From: Paenibacillus sp. FSL K6-1096
GTDB taxonomy: Bacteria; Bacillota; Bacilli; Paenibacillales; Paenibacillaceae
Reading direction: 5' to 3'
Assembly: GCF_037977055.1 (NCBI RefSeq)
Contig: NZ_CP150274.1
Span: 992,001-1,056,000 of the forward strand
DNA length: 64,000 nucleotides
In this document: one piece after another, positions 16,260-25,461 of the stretch
Layout: each line of letters begins with the position of its first letter
Position numbering within the stretch: position 1 is the first letter of the stretch
Program-made: the position numbers and the translations under genes
The notes under the pieces: generated by a model
Told to the model about the DNA's origin: nothing
Databases searched by the model: none
Seen by the model: the letters and a program-made list of their open reading frames with translations, nothing else

Positions 16260-18221
16260 TTAATGATAGGATTGCCAGAAGTCGCCTTCCGTTGAGATCA
16301 GGCCCATAATCTCAGCATAGGGGATGCGGAAGGTGGGGAAGCCTGCTGCATACGGGGCAATCTCATAGGGAGCGAAATAGAGATACAGCGCCTCGCCGTC
16401 GACGTAGAAGGGCTGATCGGCGGTAATGCCTTTATACGTATCCGGAAAAACATAAGAATACTGCGGGTCATTCGCAATCTGCTTGCCGACAATGTCACTG
16501 AGCTTCTGAACATATTTGCTGCCGGGCTTGAACAGATCACTAAGCGTATAGAATCTGCCGGTGCGCAGGTTGATATGCTCGTAGATGCGCGTAGGCATTC
16601 CATGAGCTGCCCCGAACGGGAACTTGTATCCGTCCAGCTCCAGCACCAGCAGGTTCTTGCGGAAGAAGGACACCGCGAAATCGCCTGTATAGCTGAAATC
16701 CTGGCTCGCCCCTCCCGGCCCGGCCCCCTCGGCCAGAGACAGGCTGCGCAGCCGGTCATTGACTGACTTCGCCACCTCGATCATGGCAATGCCCTCCACT
16801 ACCGGATAGTAGACCAGATAATCGCGGTTCGGCTTATATTTTTTCTCCAGCACGGAGTACGGCGGTCTGAGCGGAATCACCCCGTTCTGCCGCCACACCT
16901 GCTTCCCTCTGCGGTCATAATATGCTGTGCGCAGATCAATATCGGCCCGGATCAGGCTGCCGCTGAAGGACAATGAGCCGGAGCCGGGGAGCACAGGGGG
17001 CTGGGCTGCTTTTTTGCCGCTGGTATCAATGAAATAGGTGTCCTGGGCATCATAGGCCGAAGCCAGCCCATGCTCATAATTGTTCACCCCAAGCAGCGGA
17101 TGCGTGCTGAGAATACGTCCCGTCAGCGCATCGGCAATCACATAGCTGGAGCCTCTGTAGGGCTGGTCGGCATACAGCGGGGTGCCCAGCGCAACGCGGT
17201 TCTCGCCCAGCTGCTGGACTTCATAATACGTGGCAGGAATAATCAGCTTCCCCTGCTTGTCGATCAGGCCGTAGGCATTGCCGTAATTCTCGGCGGTGTT
17301 AATCACCGCACGGCCCCCGGAGAACGGTAAGGCGGCAGTGAACTGCGGCTGGATAGCGACCGTCCCGTCTGTGCGCAGGTAGCCGTATTTTCCATTCTCC
17401 GTAGCCTGGAAGGCGAGCAGCCCATCCCCCGGATAGCCGACAAAAGGATATTTGTACGTGTGCAGTACCTGGCCCGCCGGATCAATCAGCGCATATTCGC
17501 CTTCGGCGGTTTTGACCAGTGCCGTACCGTCCGAGAAATCACCGGCATCCAGATAGACGGCAGGCAGCACCTCCTTGCCCTGGGCATCCAGATAGCCATA
17601 CAGCGAAGGCCCCCCGGAGGTATTCTGCTTCGAGTACAGCGCCCGCCCTTCATGCAGCGAATTCAGATAATCATAACGCGCCGCCGTCACCTCTTTGCCC
17701 TGCTCATTGATGAACGTGTAGCCCTTGGCATCCGACACCACCGCCCGCCCTTCCGAGAAGGGGCCGATGAAGGAATAGACCGGTTTCACCTTCTCACGCC
17801 CGGCGCTGTCGATCAGGCCGCTGATATTCCCCTTTTGGACCACCGCCAGACCGTTTCGCTGGAATTCCTCGGCATAGTCATACCGGGGCTCGATCACCGT
17901 CCGCCCGTCATTGTTGATGTACCCCCACAGCGTCCCGTCCTTCGTCTTAAAAGGAGCCGGATGCAGCAGCTCTGCCCGCAGTCCGTCCCCGTCTTCCGGC
18001 AATACAATAAGCGCGTCCAGCGGCTTCCTGGAGTAGTCTACGCGGTATAACCCCGCCTCTGCCGGGATCGTCACAAATAAATCATCATCCGCCCGGATGA
18101 AATCCTCCTCCTGCTGCGGAATGCTTTCGTTCCAGCCAATTCCGTCCCACCGCCATACCTCGGTCTGAATCAGTCCGCTGTCGTTCCCTTGTCCCAGCTC
18201 GTTCAGCCTTATTCTCAGCAT
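16260..18221 (-). CDS. WG-repeat protein with C-terminal DUF3298/RsiV-like domain
   Basis: 653 residues from the ATG at 18221, which has AAGGGAG 7 bp upstream; an ATG at 18248 lacks one. After a ~100-residue N-terminal region come about seven WG repeats of ~45 residues (WGYINNDGRTVIEPRYD, GLIDSAGREKVKPVYS, YGYLDAQGKEVLPAVY, YGLIDKQGKLIIPATY and others), a beta-rich repeat of unknown role. The last ~200 residues resemble the DUF3298 domain of anti-sigma factor RsiV (FPFGAAHGMPTRIYEHINL, YTLSDLFKPGSKYVQKLS). I see no signal peptide, so it looks cytosolic, unlike RsiV. Function is unknown. It is a single-gene unit with its own terminator. Confidence 0.85.
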   Translation of the reverse strand: MLRIRLNELGQGNDSGLIQTEVWRWDGIGWNESIPQQEEDFIRADDDLFVTIPAEAGLYRVDYSRKPLDALIVLPEDGDGLRAELLHPAPFKTKDGTLWGYINNDGRTVIEPRYDYAEEFQRNGLAVVQKGNISGLIDSAGREKVKPVYSFIGPFSEGRAVVSDAKGYTFINEQGKEVTAARYDYLNSLHEGRALYSKQNTSGGPSLYGYLDAQGKEVLPAVYLDAGDFSDGTALVKTAEGEYALIDPAGQVLHTYKYPFVGYPGDGLLAFQATENGKYGYLRTDGTVAIQPQFTAALPFSGGRAVINTAENYGNAYGLIDKQGKLIIPATYYEVQQLGENRVALGTPLYADQPYRGSSYVIADALTGRILSTHPLLGVNNYEHGLASAYDAQDTYFIDTSGKKAAQPPVLPGSGSLSFSGSLIRADIDLRTAYYDRRGKQVWRQNGVIPLRPPYSVLEKKYKPNRDYLVYYPVVEGIAMIEVAKSVNDRLRSLSLAEGAGPGGASQDFSYTGDFAVSFFRKNLLVLELDGYKFPFGAAHGMPTRIYEHINLRTGRFYTLSDLFKPGSKYVQKLSDIVGKQIANDPQYSYVFPDTYKGITADQPFYVDGEALYLYFAPYEIAPYAAGFPTFRIPYAEIMGLISTEGDFWQSYH

Positions 18222-18370
18222 GCTGTCGCTCTCCCTTACTAAAGGCATTTGCCTATAGAATATGAGACAGGGGCGGAAAAGGTGTGTATCCGGGAGAGCC
18301 GGGTTACCGCCCGGTGTGATTCAAAAGACCCAATTGAGGGTTATATACAAAAGTCTGCGCCTGCCAGGGC

Positions 18371-18402
18371 AAAAAAAACCATCCCGTTTACGCCGGGATG
18401 GG
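18371..18402 (-). terminator. Rho-independent terminator
   Basis: CCATCCCG and CGGGATGG pair on the minus strand and are followed by TTTTTTTT. It ends the purT–acetyltransferase unit. Confidence 0.85.
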
Positions 18403-18425
18403 GATGTTCGGTGAATCGTATAGGA

Positions 18426-18890
18426 TTATAAAAGTGCTTTGTTGAAGCGGTAGCCCGTATCCTTCTCAAAGCCCATATGGCGGTAAAAAGCATGCGCCGG
18501 GGCCCGCTCCACGCGGTTGCCGCTCCGCAGGAACAGCTGGCAGCAGCCCTGTTGGCGTGCCCAATCTTCCGCTGCTGCGACAAGTCTTTTGCCGAGGCCT
18601 TGTCCTCTAAGCTCCTCTGCTACGATCAGCGCGGTAATCTCCGTTATACAATCGGCATGCTTGTAGTAGGATTTCACCTGGCGCAATCCGATCATTCCCA
18701 CAACTTCATTATTAAGCTCTGCGACCATGGTGCAGTTATAGGGATCATGCTCCATGCCTTCCATTCTCTCTTTCATCACGCTAAGCGTTGTCGGATAACC
18801 GAATTCCCGCAAAAGGGCTGTTACTCTCTCCAGATCATTCATGCCGCATTTGCGGATTTGCAGTACCTGCTCCTGAGTACTACTGTTCAT
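18426..18890 (-). CDS. GNAT-family N-acetyltransferase
   Basis: 154 residues. The acetyl-CoA site is [20 protein letters not shown] near residue 85, preceded by the [11 protein letters not shown] strand and followed by the [23 protein letters not shown] segment; this is a complete single GNAT domain. The ATG at 18890 lies inside the end of purT (11-bp overlap) and has GGAGG 10 bp upstream, so it is translationally coupled to purT. The substrate is unknown; coupling to a purine gene need not mean a purine substrate. Confidence 0.9.
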   Translation of the reverse strand: MNSSTQEQVLQIRKCGMNDLERVTALLREFGYPTTLSVMKERMEGMEHDPYNCTMVAELNNEVVGMIGLRQVKSYYKHADCITEITALIVAEELRGQGLGKRLVAAAEDWARQQGCCQLFLRSGNRVERAPAHAFYRHMGFEKDTGYRFNKALL

Positions 18891-20073
18891 CCCCGTATAC
18901 CTCCACTTGTAGCTTAGACGCAGCCTGCTTGGCTGTTGTCCGCGCGATTTCAACCTCTTCCGCTGTACTGAGTGCTACTGCCATACGCCGTCCCGGCCGG
19001 ATCTCCGGCTTGCCGAATACACGGATCTGTGTTCGGGGAAGGGACAGCGCTTCTTCCATGCCGGTAATTGCAAAGGCTTGTCCCATGCCTTCCCGGGCCT
19101 TCAGGGTAGCCGAAGCCCCCGGTGCCAGCAGGTGTACCTCCTCCAGCGGAAATCCAAGAATGGCTCTGACATGCAGAGCAAATTCCGACAAATCCTGCGT
19201 AACCATTGTAACCATACCTGTGTCATGCGGACGGGGGGATACTTCACTGAACAGAACCCCGCCTGAAGTGAGGAACAGCTCCACACCAAAAATACCGTAA
19301 CCTCCAAGCTGATCGGTAACTGCCTTAGCGATGGCCTGGGCTTCTGCCAGCTGTGCTGCACTCATCGGGTGCGGCTGCCAGGACTCCACATAATCGCCAT
19401 CCTGCTGGATGTGGCCGATCGGCGGGCAGAAGATGGTCCCGCTGACGGAACGGACCGTAAGCAGGGTAATCTCGCTCTCAAAGGTTACAAAAGCTTCAAC
19501 AATCACGCGCGTTCCCTTGGCGCGGGCTCCCTCCAGCGCCGTGGTCCAGCAGGCTTCGGCATCCTCCGGCCGCCGGCAGATGCTCTGCCCTTTGCCGGAG
19601 GAGCTCATAATCGGCTTGACTACGCAAGGGGTTCCCAATTCCTGCACAGCCTGCTGCAGCTCCTCCAGACTGTCCGCGAACCGGTAAGCCGCAGTCGGCA
19701 GACCCAGCTCCTCTGCCGCAAGGCGGCGGATGCCCTCACGGTCCATGGTCAGCCGGGCAGCACGGGCGGTAGGAATGACCAGGAAGCCTTCCTCCTCCAG
19801 CTCGGCCAGCGCTCCGGTCGCAATCGCTTCAATCTCGGGTACAATCAAATCGGGCTTCTCTGTACGGATCAGCTGCTTCAGCGCCTCTGCATCCAGCATA
19901 TCCAGTACATAAGAGCGGTGGGCGACGCCCATCGCGGGTGCAGCTTCATAACGGTCCACAGCTACGGTCTCTACGCCAAGGCGTTGAGCTTCGATAATGA
20001 CTTCCTTACCCAGTTCACCGCTGCCGAGCAGCAGCAGCTTCTTGCTCCGGGCTGACAAAGGAGCTCCCCACAT
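18880..20073 (-). CDS. purT: Formate-dependent phosphoribosylglycinamide formyltransferase (GAR transformylase 2)
   Basis: 397 residues. PurT makes formyl-GAR from GAR, formate and ATP in purine synthesis, independent of folate. It is an ATP-grasp enzyme: the N-terminal [20 protein letters not shown] glycine loop, the [14 protein letters not shown] and [14 protein letters not shown] nucleotide loop, and the C-terminal [25 protein letters not shown] catalytic segment match the family. The start is the ATG at 20073, with GGAG 6 bp upstream; an in-frame TTG at 20085 has no proper site. It lies far from any pur operon and is coupled to an acetyltransferase gene. Confidence 0.95.
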   Translation of the reverse strand: MWGAPLSARSKKLLLLGSGELGKEVIIEAQRLGVETVAVDRYEAAPAMGVAHRSYVLDMLDAEALKQLIRTEKPDLIVPEIEAIATGALAELEEEGFLVIPTARAARLTMDREGIRRLAAEELGLPTAAYRFADSLEELQQAVQELGTPCVVKPIMSSSGKGQSICRRPEDAEACWTTALEGARAKGTRVIVEAFVTFESEITLLTVRSVSGTIFCPPIGHIQQDGDYVESWQPHPMSAAQLAEAQAIAKAVTDQLGGYGIFGVELFLTSGGVLFSEVSPRPHDTGMVTMVTQDLSEFALHVRAILGFPLEEVHLLAPGASATLKAREGMGQAFAITGMEEALSLPRTQIRVFGKPEIRPGRRMAVALSTAEEVEIARTTAKQAASKLQVEVYGDEQ

Positions 20074-20222
20074 TGTCGACTCCAACCTCTTTTCGCAAAT
20101 TTGTCTGCTGACTTCTATGTTTCTGTAAAATGTCGCAGTTTTCTTTGTAAATTTTCAGGCTCCTTTATTTTCTTCCATCGCCCGGCAGATTGCAAGTGTT
20201 CTTCGACATTTTCCTACAAACT

Positions 20223-23200
20223 TCACAGATCGCTGTTCACCCATGCGGCTGCGGCCTGCTCCAGTCGCTGCAATTCCTCAGCGATGCCGGCCCAATGCTG
20301 CGCGGAATCACCTCCCTTCAGCAGCTCCGCCATAGCGGCCTCCCGTTCGGCCAGCGCCTCGCGGAGCCGCCCGGCGGCATGGGATAATCCCGCCGCAGCC
20401 GCACCCGTATAGAAGGCCAGCAGCTCCTGCTCCTGGGCTTCCGCAGCGGCGGCTACCGCTTCTTTGCACCACGGCTCGGCGGCTGCGCGGATCTCGGCCC
20501 GCCCGGGCCCCTCGAAGAAATGGCGCGGGGACTTGAAGCGTCCCCACAGGCTGGACCAGTCCAGCGGCGCCAGCGGGCAATCCAGCTTCTCAGGTGCCGG
20601 CCAGCGCTCCTCCGCATTCTCCAGGAGCTGAAGCTCCTGCTCCGGGAAGTCCAGCTCCCTTGCGGCGGCAGCAGCGGCGGCCGTGACGAATCTGCGGCCT
20701 GCCGCCTCCAGGCGCAGGGTGGTTGCCCACAGCTCCTGCTCCAGCTCCCGCCGGATGGAGCGCTCCAGCTCCCGCCCGCAGGCGGTGAAGATGTCCTTCA
20801 GATTCCCGCCGTCCTCCCTCAGCACCGAGGGATGGAACGACTCCTGAAAGGAACGGCCGAAGGAGAAGGCCAGACGCTGCCGGACATGATACAGCAGCTC
20901 CTCTCCCTCGCGGCGCAGGTCGCGGAGCGGACGCTCCTCGTGCTCCAGCTCCGCCAGGCGCTGCCGCGCAGCTTCGCGCTGCTCCTGCAGCCGCTTCAGG
21001 CCTTCCTCGCGCTGGCCTGCTTCCATCTGCGCCAGACGCTGCCATTCCTCGGCGCGGAGGCGGACGGAGCCGAGGCTGTCCCTGGCTGCTGCCAGCGACA
21101 GTCTCGGCAGCTCTTCACCCGCGAACGCCGAGAGCGCCGCTTCAAAGCTGCCGAACCCCGAGGCCTCATAGGCCTCCCGGCTCCGGCGGGACTTGCCCTG
21201 CAGCGCCAGCAGGCTGGATACGCTGAAGATCCGCGGCGAGGTCAGTCCGCCGGCCCGCAGATTCTGCGCGACATGCGCCTTCACTTCCGCAAGCTCAGTC
21301 TCATCCGAAGCGAGGTCTGCGGCGTTGATGATGAAGAACATTTTGTCGAGCGCGAAGCTGTCCTTGATCCTTCCAAGCTGGGCCAATAGGCTGCGGTCTG
21401 CCTTGGAGAAGGCATGGTTATAGTACGTCACGAAGCAGATGGCGTCTGCATTCTTCATGTAGCCGAAGGTCACGCCGGTATGCCGCGCATGCAGGGAATC
21501 TGCCCCTGGGGTATCCACGAGCACGATACCGCTGCGGGTCAGCGGGCTGTCTACATACAGGTCTGTGCTCTGAATGAAGCAGGCCCGCTTCTCATCGGCG
21601 ACCAGGCTGCGGTATTCCTCCAGGCTGACGGTCCGCTCGGTGCCGAGCAGCGGCCCGGATTCGGCCCACCCGGCGGCGGCAGCCCGCAGGAAGCCGATAT
21701 GCGGCAGCGCGGACGGGTGCAGCCCGCCGCCCTGCAGCCGGTCGACCGCGGCGGTCCAGTTATCCCGCTGCGGCGGCGGAAGCTGAAGCACGCTGAAGGA
21801 GTGGAGGATATCCTCCCAGAAATCCTCCGCCCGCTTCATCGTGATGAACGCCGTCCGATGGGCGAAGCCGCCCTCCGGCGCCAGAATGCGCCCTACGGCT
21901 GCCGTCGCCGGATGCGGCGACACCGGCAGCACATCTTCGCCCAGCAGGGCGTTGGCGAAGGAGGACTTGCCGGCGCTGAAGGCTCCGAACAGCGCCAGGG
22001 TGAAGCGGCCGCCGGCGAGATCCTCCGCCCGCGCCGCAAGTGCGCGCGCCGCCGAGGCCATGGCCGGCTCGGCGCGCAGCACCCCCGCCGCCTCGCGCAG
22101 CACGGCGGCAGCCTGCGTCAGCCGGCGGCGTCCGCCTGCCGGCTGGGCCGTATCCGCCGCCCACTCCGTGGCGGCGGGCCCTGCCGCCGCGCTGCTGCGC
22201 TGCGGCGGCTCCGGGCTGGCGTCGCTTAGCGCGCCAGCCGCCAGGGGCGGCACCTCCGGCAGTGCGCCGGAGGTGAGGGCACGGCGCGGCGGCAGCAGCG
22301 CCGTGAGGGCATCCGCGCGGGCGGCAGCCGCGCGGTCCAGCGCAGCCAGCGCGGCGTAGGCGCGAAGCTGGCTGTGCAGCGCCGCCGAGCGGGCCGCCAG
22401 CGAGGCTTGCCGCTCGGCCGCGAGCGGCGGCAGCGCGTCCAGCAGCTGCTCGCTGAAGGCCAGGACCGCGCGGCGGAAGCCTGCTTTGATCTCTGCCGCC
22501 AGGGAGCGGCAAAAGTTAAGCAGCGCCTCGCCAGAAGCCCCTGTTCCCGGCTTCACCTGATCCGCCAGCCACTGCTGGCTCACCGCCGGGAAGGCCTGCT
22601 TCAGCAGCGGCTCCGCGCCCTCCTGCCACAGCTCCAGGCCTTCAGCCCAGTCGCGCACCAGCTGGAGAGTGTGCCACTCCAGCTGGGCCGTAATCTCTCT
22701 GGCCTGAAGGCTGTGCCAGTGCGCAAGGCGCGTGCTCTGCTCCTTCTCCCGCTTCGCGGCGGTGAAGAGCAGGCCCCGCCGGAAGCCCGGCTGCATGCTC
22801 TCGATATACGCGCCTGCCGCATCTCTGAGATCGGCCGGCATCAGGTTCGTGTTGCCCAGCAGCGCATCCAGCTGGCTGCGCAGCTCCTGGCGGGACTGCT
22901 CAGGCAGCTGCTCCAGCTGCGCTTCCTCCTGTTTAAGCCCCTGCAGCTCTGCCTGCACGGCCGCTTCCCCGTTGCTGCCTGCTGCTTCCTGCAGCTGCTC
23001 GCGCTCCTCCTGCTGCCCTTCGCGGTACGCTGCCAGCACCTCATCGGCAGTATGATGAATCGATCGGGACAGGCTGTAATCCACCAGCTCCCGCCGCTGC
23101 TCCAGCAGGCCGTTAATCACGCCAATCAGTGCCTGCCACTGGTTGAGCGGATGGGCCTGCACCTTAAGCGAGGTGAGCAGCAGTCCGGCGGAATGAATCC

Positions 23201-23939
23201 CCCATTCCCGGAAAGCGCTTTCCACTTGCTGCCGGTAATCCGCAATGGAGATTTCGTGCTCCCTGTGCTTGTCGATCTGATTAATAATCAGATACAGCGG
23301 CTTCCCCCAGTCGCTGAGACTCTTGGCGAAAGCGAGGTTGTTCTCAGACTGCACATGGTTGTAATCCATCACATAGAACACGGCATCCGCCAGATGCAGT
23401 GCCGAGCGGGTCGCCGCCTGATGGCCTTCATCGGTGGAATCGACCCCGGGAGTATCCATCAGCACACCGTGGCTGCCCAGCAGCGGAATGTCCTCCCAGA
23501 CCTCGATCGCTGCGTATTCCGTACCCTGGCGGCAGTAATCCTGCAGCCGGTCGGGTGTGGTCTGAATCACAGGCCGCTTCGCCCGGGTCCCGCCGGATTG
23601 CGGATGAAGCAGCACCTTGGGTGCTCCGCTGCGGATCGACACGATGTTGGCACTGGTTGGAACCGGGCCCGATGGCAGCACGTGCTTGCCGCAGAGCGCA
23701 TTGATCATGCTCGACTTCCCCGCCGAGAAATGCCCGCAGAACGCCAGGGTCAGCTCATCCGCCTGCTCCTTCAGGTTCAGATCCGCAATCACCTGTGCAT
23801 TGTCCTGTTCTCCCCACTCCCGCAGCTGCTTCTCCAGCAGCCTAAGCGCTGATGACCCCGCTGTAACCTGCTCTGCTCTTCCCTGTTCTGCTCCCACGAC
23901 ATCCCCGCCTCCGCTGCGATCTATAATGAAATTCAGCAC
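20223..23939 (-). CDS. dynA: Two-headed bacterial dynamin (DynA/YpbR-like)
   Basis: About 1,238 residues. Two dynamin units are fused in one chain: P-loop 1 FCGHFSAGKSSMINAL near residue 68 and P-loop 2 FGAFSAGKSSFANALLG near residue 650. Each unit has its own DTPG switch (VLMDTPGVDSTDEG; VLVDTPGADSLHARH) and base-specificity region (LIINQIDKHRE; FIINAADLASDE), followed by long helical stalks. Bacillus subtilis DynA has the same double layout and protects membranes under phage or pore stress. The frame opens with GTG at 23939 without a ribosome site; GTG at 23897 behind GGAGG is a better start. The junction between the halves (residues ~520–640) is very Ala/Arg-rich. Confidence 0.92.
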   Translation of the reverse strand: MLNFIIDRSGGGDVVGAEQGRAEQVTAGSSALRLLEKQLREWGEQDNAQVIADLNLKEQADELTLAFCGHFSAGKSSMINALCGKHVLPSGPVPTSANIVSIRSGAPKVLLHPQSGGTRAKRPVIQTTPDRLQDYCRQGTEYAAIEVWEDIPLLGSHGVLMDTPGVDSTDEGHQAATRSALHLADAVFYVMDYNHVQSENNLAFAKSLSDWGKPLYLIINQIDKHREHEISIADYRQQVESAFREWGIHSAGLLLTSLKVQAHPLNQWQALIGVINGLLEQRRELVDYSLSRSIHHTADEVLAAYREGQQEEREQLQEAAGSNGEAAVQAELQGLKQEEAQLEQLPEQSRQELRSQLDALLGNTNLMPADLRDAAGAYIESMQPGFRRGLLFTAAKREKEQSTRLAHWHSLQAREITAQLEWHTLQLVRDWAEGLELWQEGAEPLLKQAFPAVSQQWLADQVKPGTGASGEALLNFCRSLAAEIKAGFRRAVLAFSEQLLDALPPLAAERQASLAARSAALHSQLRAYAALAALDRAAAARADALTALLPPRRALTSGALPEVPPLAAGALSDASPEPPQRSSAAAGPAATEWAADTAQPAGGRRRLTQAAAVLREAAGVLRAEPAMASAARALAARAEDLAGGRFTLALFGAFSAGKSSFANALLGEDVLPVSPHPATAAVGRILAPEGGFAHRTAFITMKRAEDFWEDILHSFSVLQLPPPQRDNWTAAVDRLQGGGLHPSALPHIGFLRAAAAGWAESGPLLGTERTVSLEEYRSLVADEKRACFIQSTDLYVDSPLTRSGIVLVDTPGADSLHARHTGVTFGYMKNADAICFVTYYNHAFSKADRSLLAQLGRIKDSFALDKMFFIINAADLASDETELAEVKAHVAQNLRAGGLTSPRIFSVSSLLALQGKSRRSREAYEASGFGSFEAALSAFAGEELPRLSLAAARDSLGSVRLRAEEWQRLAQMEAGQREEGLKRLQEQREAARQRLAELEHEERPLRDLRREGEELLYHVRQRLAFSFGRSFQESFHPSVLREDGGNLKDIFTACGRELERSIRRELEQELWATTLRLEAAGRRFVTAAAAAAARELDFPEQELQLLENAEERWPAPEKLDCPLAPLDWSSLWGRFKSPRHFFEGPGRAEIRAAAEPWCKEAVAAAAEAQEQELLAFYTGAAAAGLSHAAGRLREALAEREAAMAELLKGGDSAQHWAGIAEELQRLEQAAAAWVNSDL

Positions 23940-24202
23940 ATTAAATTCATAATTTCTACATTTGTATGATTTATTTCACTGCAAGAATAGAATAATACCA
24001 TTTTATCATCAGATCGTCACAAATCAAATGTCCGCTTTTACAAAAACAGCTATAATCCTTCACGAAAAACCAGACTTCGCCGCCTCCCAGTCCCCTAACA
24101 TCCCCTGTAAGCTCCCCACACGACAAAACGCCCACACACACGCCTCCGCCACGCCCAATGTATTCGATTTTTCGATTACATTCCGCCCACACACCACCAA
24201 CC
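23940..24202. other. Intergenic stretch upstream of dynA
   Basis: AT-rich, no gene. It carries one hairpin copy (24157–24182) of the 51-bp repeat family and then the terminator of the nth unit. Confidence 0.55.
24157..24182. repeat. Single dispersed copy of the 51-bp hairpin repeat
   Basis: AATGTATTCGA and TCGATTACATT pair over 11 positions with one mismatch around TTTT. The following CCGCCCACACACCACCAACC matches the variable part of the fourth unit of the array at 14986, so it is a true family member rather than a chance hairpin. Confidence 0.8.
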
Positions 24203-24256
24203 AAAACAGAGGGGCTGCCCCGTCAGCCACTTTCCGGCTGCGGGACAACCCCTCTG
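24203..24256 (-). terminator. Rho-independent terminator of the nth unit
   Basis: CAGAGGGGTTGTCCCGCAGCC and its partner GGGGCAGCCCCTCTG form a long hairpin on the minus strand, followed by TTTTGG. It lies 17 bp beyond the small gene's stop. Confidence 0.75.
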
Positions 24257-24272
24257 AATAGATGTTGCAGAA

Positions 24273-24539
24273 TTAAGCTGTTTCCAGTACTGGAAGCAGA
24301 ATTTCAAACACTTTGCCGTGCTGCAGAATAGTAAGACCGCGGGACTTGTCCTTCATCACGACAACCTCCGGCTTCGCGGACATACGCTCCAGGTAATGCT
24401 CAGGCACATCGCCGGAGTGGCTGATTGTGATGCCTTCCACTTCCTGCTCTTCATTCTCTTCCATCGGACTGTCTACCACACGGTCAAAAATATCGGAGAA
24501 CGCTTCAAAATTATCGGTGTATACAGAAATGCATTTCAT
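24273..24539 (-). CDS. Small conserved-looking acidic protein downstream of nth, unknown function
   Basis: 88 residues, rich in Glu/Asp, no membrane segment. It begins MKCISVYTDNFEAFSDIFDR and has a basic-hydrophobic C-terminal strand set (EVVVMKDKSRGLTILQHG). Its ATG is 2 bp after the nth stop with GGGATAGGG directly upstream, so it is co-translated with nth. I do not recognise the family. Similar small genes occur beside nth in Paenibacillus as far as I recall, but I cannot confirm this here. Confidence 0.75.
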   Translation of the reverse strand: MKCISVYTDNFEAFSDIFDRVVDSPMEENEEQEVEGITISHSGDVPEHYLERMSAKPEVVVMKDKSRGLTILQHGKVFEILLPVLETA

Positions 24540-24541
24540 CC

Positions 24542-25249
24542 CTATCCCATCCTCTTCTTCTCTAATTCTTTGTTAGGCTTCGTATGAACCTTATCTTTCC
24601 TGATAACCGCTGTTTTCATACGTTTCTTGCCCTCCCGGCACACATCCAGCAGCGGACAGACCTGGCACATGGGACTCTGGGCCTTGCAGTGATACCGTCC
24701 GAAAAAGATCAGCCGGTGATGGGTCAGCGTCCATTCCTCACGCGGCACCGCCTTCATCAGCTTCTTCTCCACTTCCAGCACCGAATCCTTCCAGCCCGCG
24801 AGCGCGAGCCGCTTGGCTACCCGTTCCACATGAGTATCCACAGCAATCGCCGGAACCCCAAAAGCATTGGACACGACGACATTCGCCGTCTTGCGTCCGA
24901 CACCGGGCAAGGTGACCAGTTCATCATGAGCCTGGGGCACTTCCCCGCCGTATTGCTCGATCAGAATCGAGCAGAGGTTCTGAATATGCTTGGCCTTGTT
25001 GCGGAACAACCCAATCCGCCGGATATCCTGCTCCAGCTCCTCCAGCGGCACGGAAATGTAATCCGCCGGGGTCTTGTACTTCTGAAACAGGTCCTCAGTT
25101 ACCTTGTTCACTGTAGCATCCGTGCATTGGGCAGAGAGCAGTACGGCAATCGTAAGCTCAAAGGCGTTGCTGTGGTTCAGCTCGCAATGCGCGTCAGGGA
25201 ACATGCCGCCGATGGTATCCAGGATGTGGCGGACCTCTGCAGCTTTCAT
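24542..25249 (-). CDS. nth: Endonuclease III (DNA glycosylase/AP lyase)
   Basis: 235 residues. It removes oxidised pyrimidines and nicks the abasic site. The helix-hairpin-helix LPGVGRKTANVV carries the catalytic Lys120, and VDTHVERVAKRL carries Asp138; both sit at the same numbers as in the E. coli enzyme. The C-terminal [4Fe-4S] cluster ligands are Cys188, Cys195, Cys198 and Cys204 with the exact C-x6-C-x2-C-x5-C spacing. A basic ~20-residue tail follows. In Bacillus nth sits next to dnaD; here about 14 kb of other genes lie between them. Confidence 0.96.
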   Translation of the reverse strand: MKAAEVRHILDTIGGMFPDAHCELNHSNAFELTIAVLLSAQCTDATVNKVTEDLFQKYKTPADYISVPLEELEQDIRRIGLFRNKAKHIQNLCSILIEQYGGEVPQAHDELVTLPGVGRKTANVVVSNAFGVPAIAVDTHVERVAKRLALAGWKDSVLEVEKKLMKAVPREEWTLTHHRLIFFGRYHCKAQSPMCQVCPLLDVCREGKKRMKTAVIRKDKVHTKPNKELEKKRMG

Positions 25250-25389
25250 AGCGTCCCCTCCACGGAGTCCTTATACCCGCTGGAGTCTGACGGGCATATG
25301 ATCTCTATTCTGGTGAAATATAAGCAAATATACATTATATCGTATACTTTCATAGCGTTCAAGCGAACACAGGGCTGATCTTATATTTC

Positions 25390-25435
25390 AAAAAAAACGC
25401 CTTGATCCCGGGCGAAGCCCGGGCTCAAGACGGTG
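25390..25435 (-). terminator. Rho-independent terminator of the envelope cluster
   Basis: A long GC-rich hairpin (CCGTCTTGAGCCCGGGC pairing with GCCCGGGATCAAGGCG) with a GAA/TTC loop, followed on the minus strand by TTTTTTTT. It ends the SLH gene. Confidence 0.88.
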
Positions 25436-25461
25436 TTTCACACGGAAAAGCACCAAAACAA

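Noticed and set aside
20090-20222. Possible purine riboswitch or PurR site upstream of purT
   Set aside because: Looked for the conserved guanine/adenine aptamer and paired CGAA/TTCG PurBoxes; neither could be seen.
22374-23852. Long plus-strand frame opposite dynA
   Set aside because: High-GC shadow of the dynamin gene; composition is Arg/Leu/Gln-rich with no domain.
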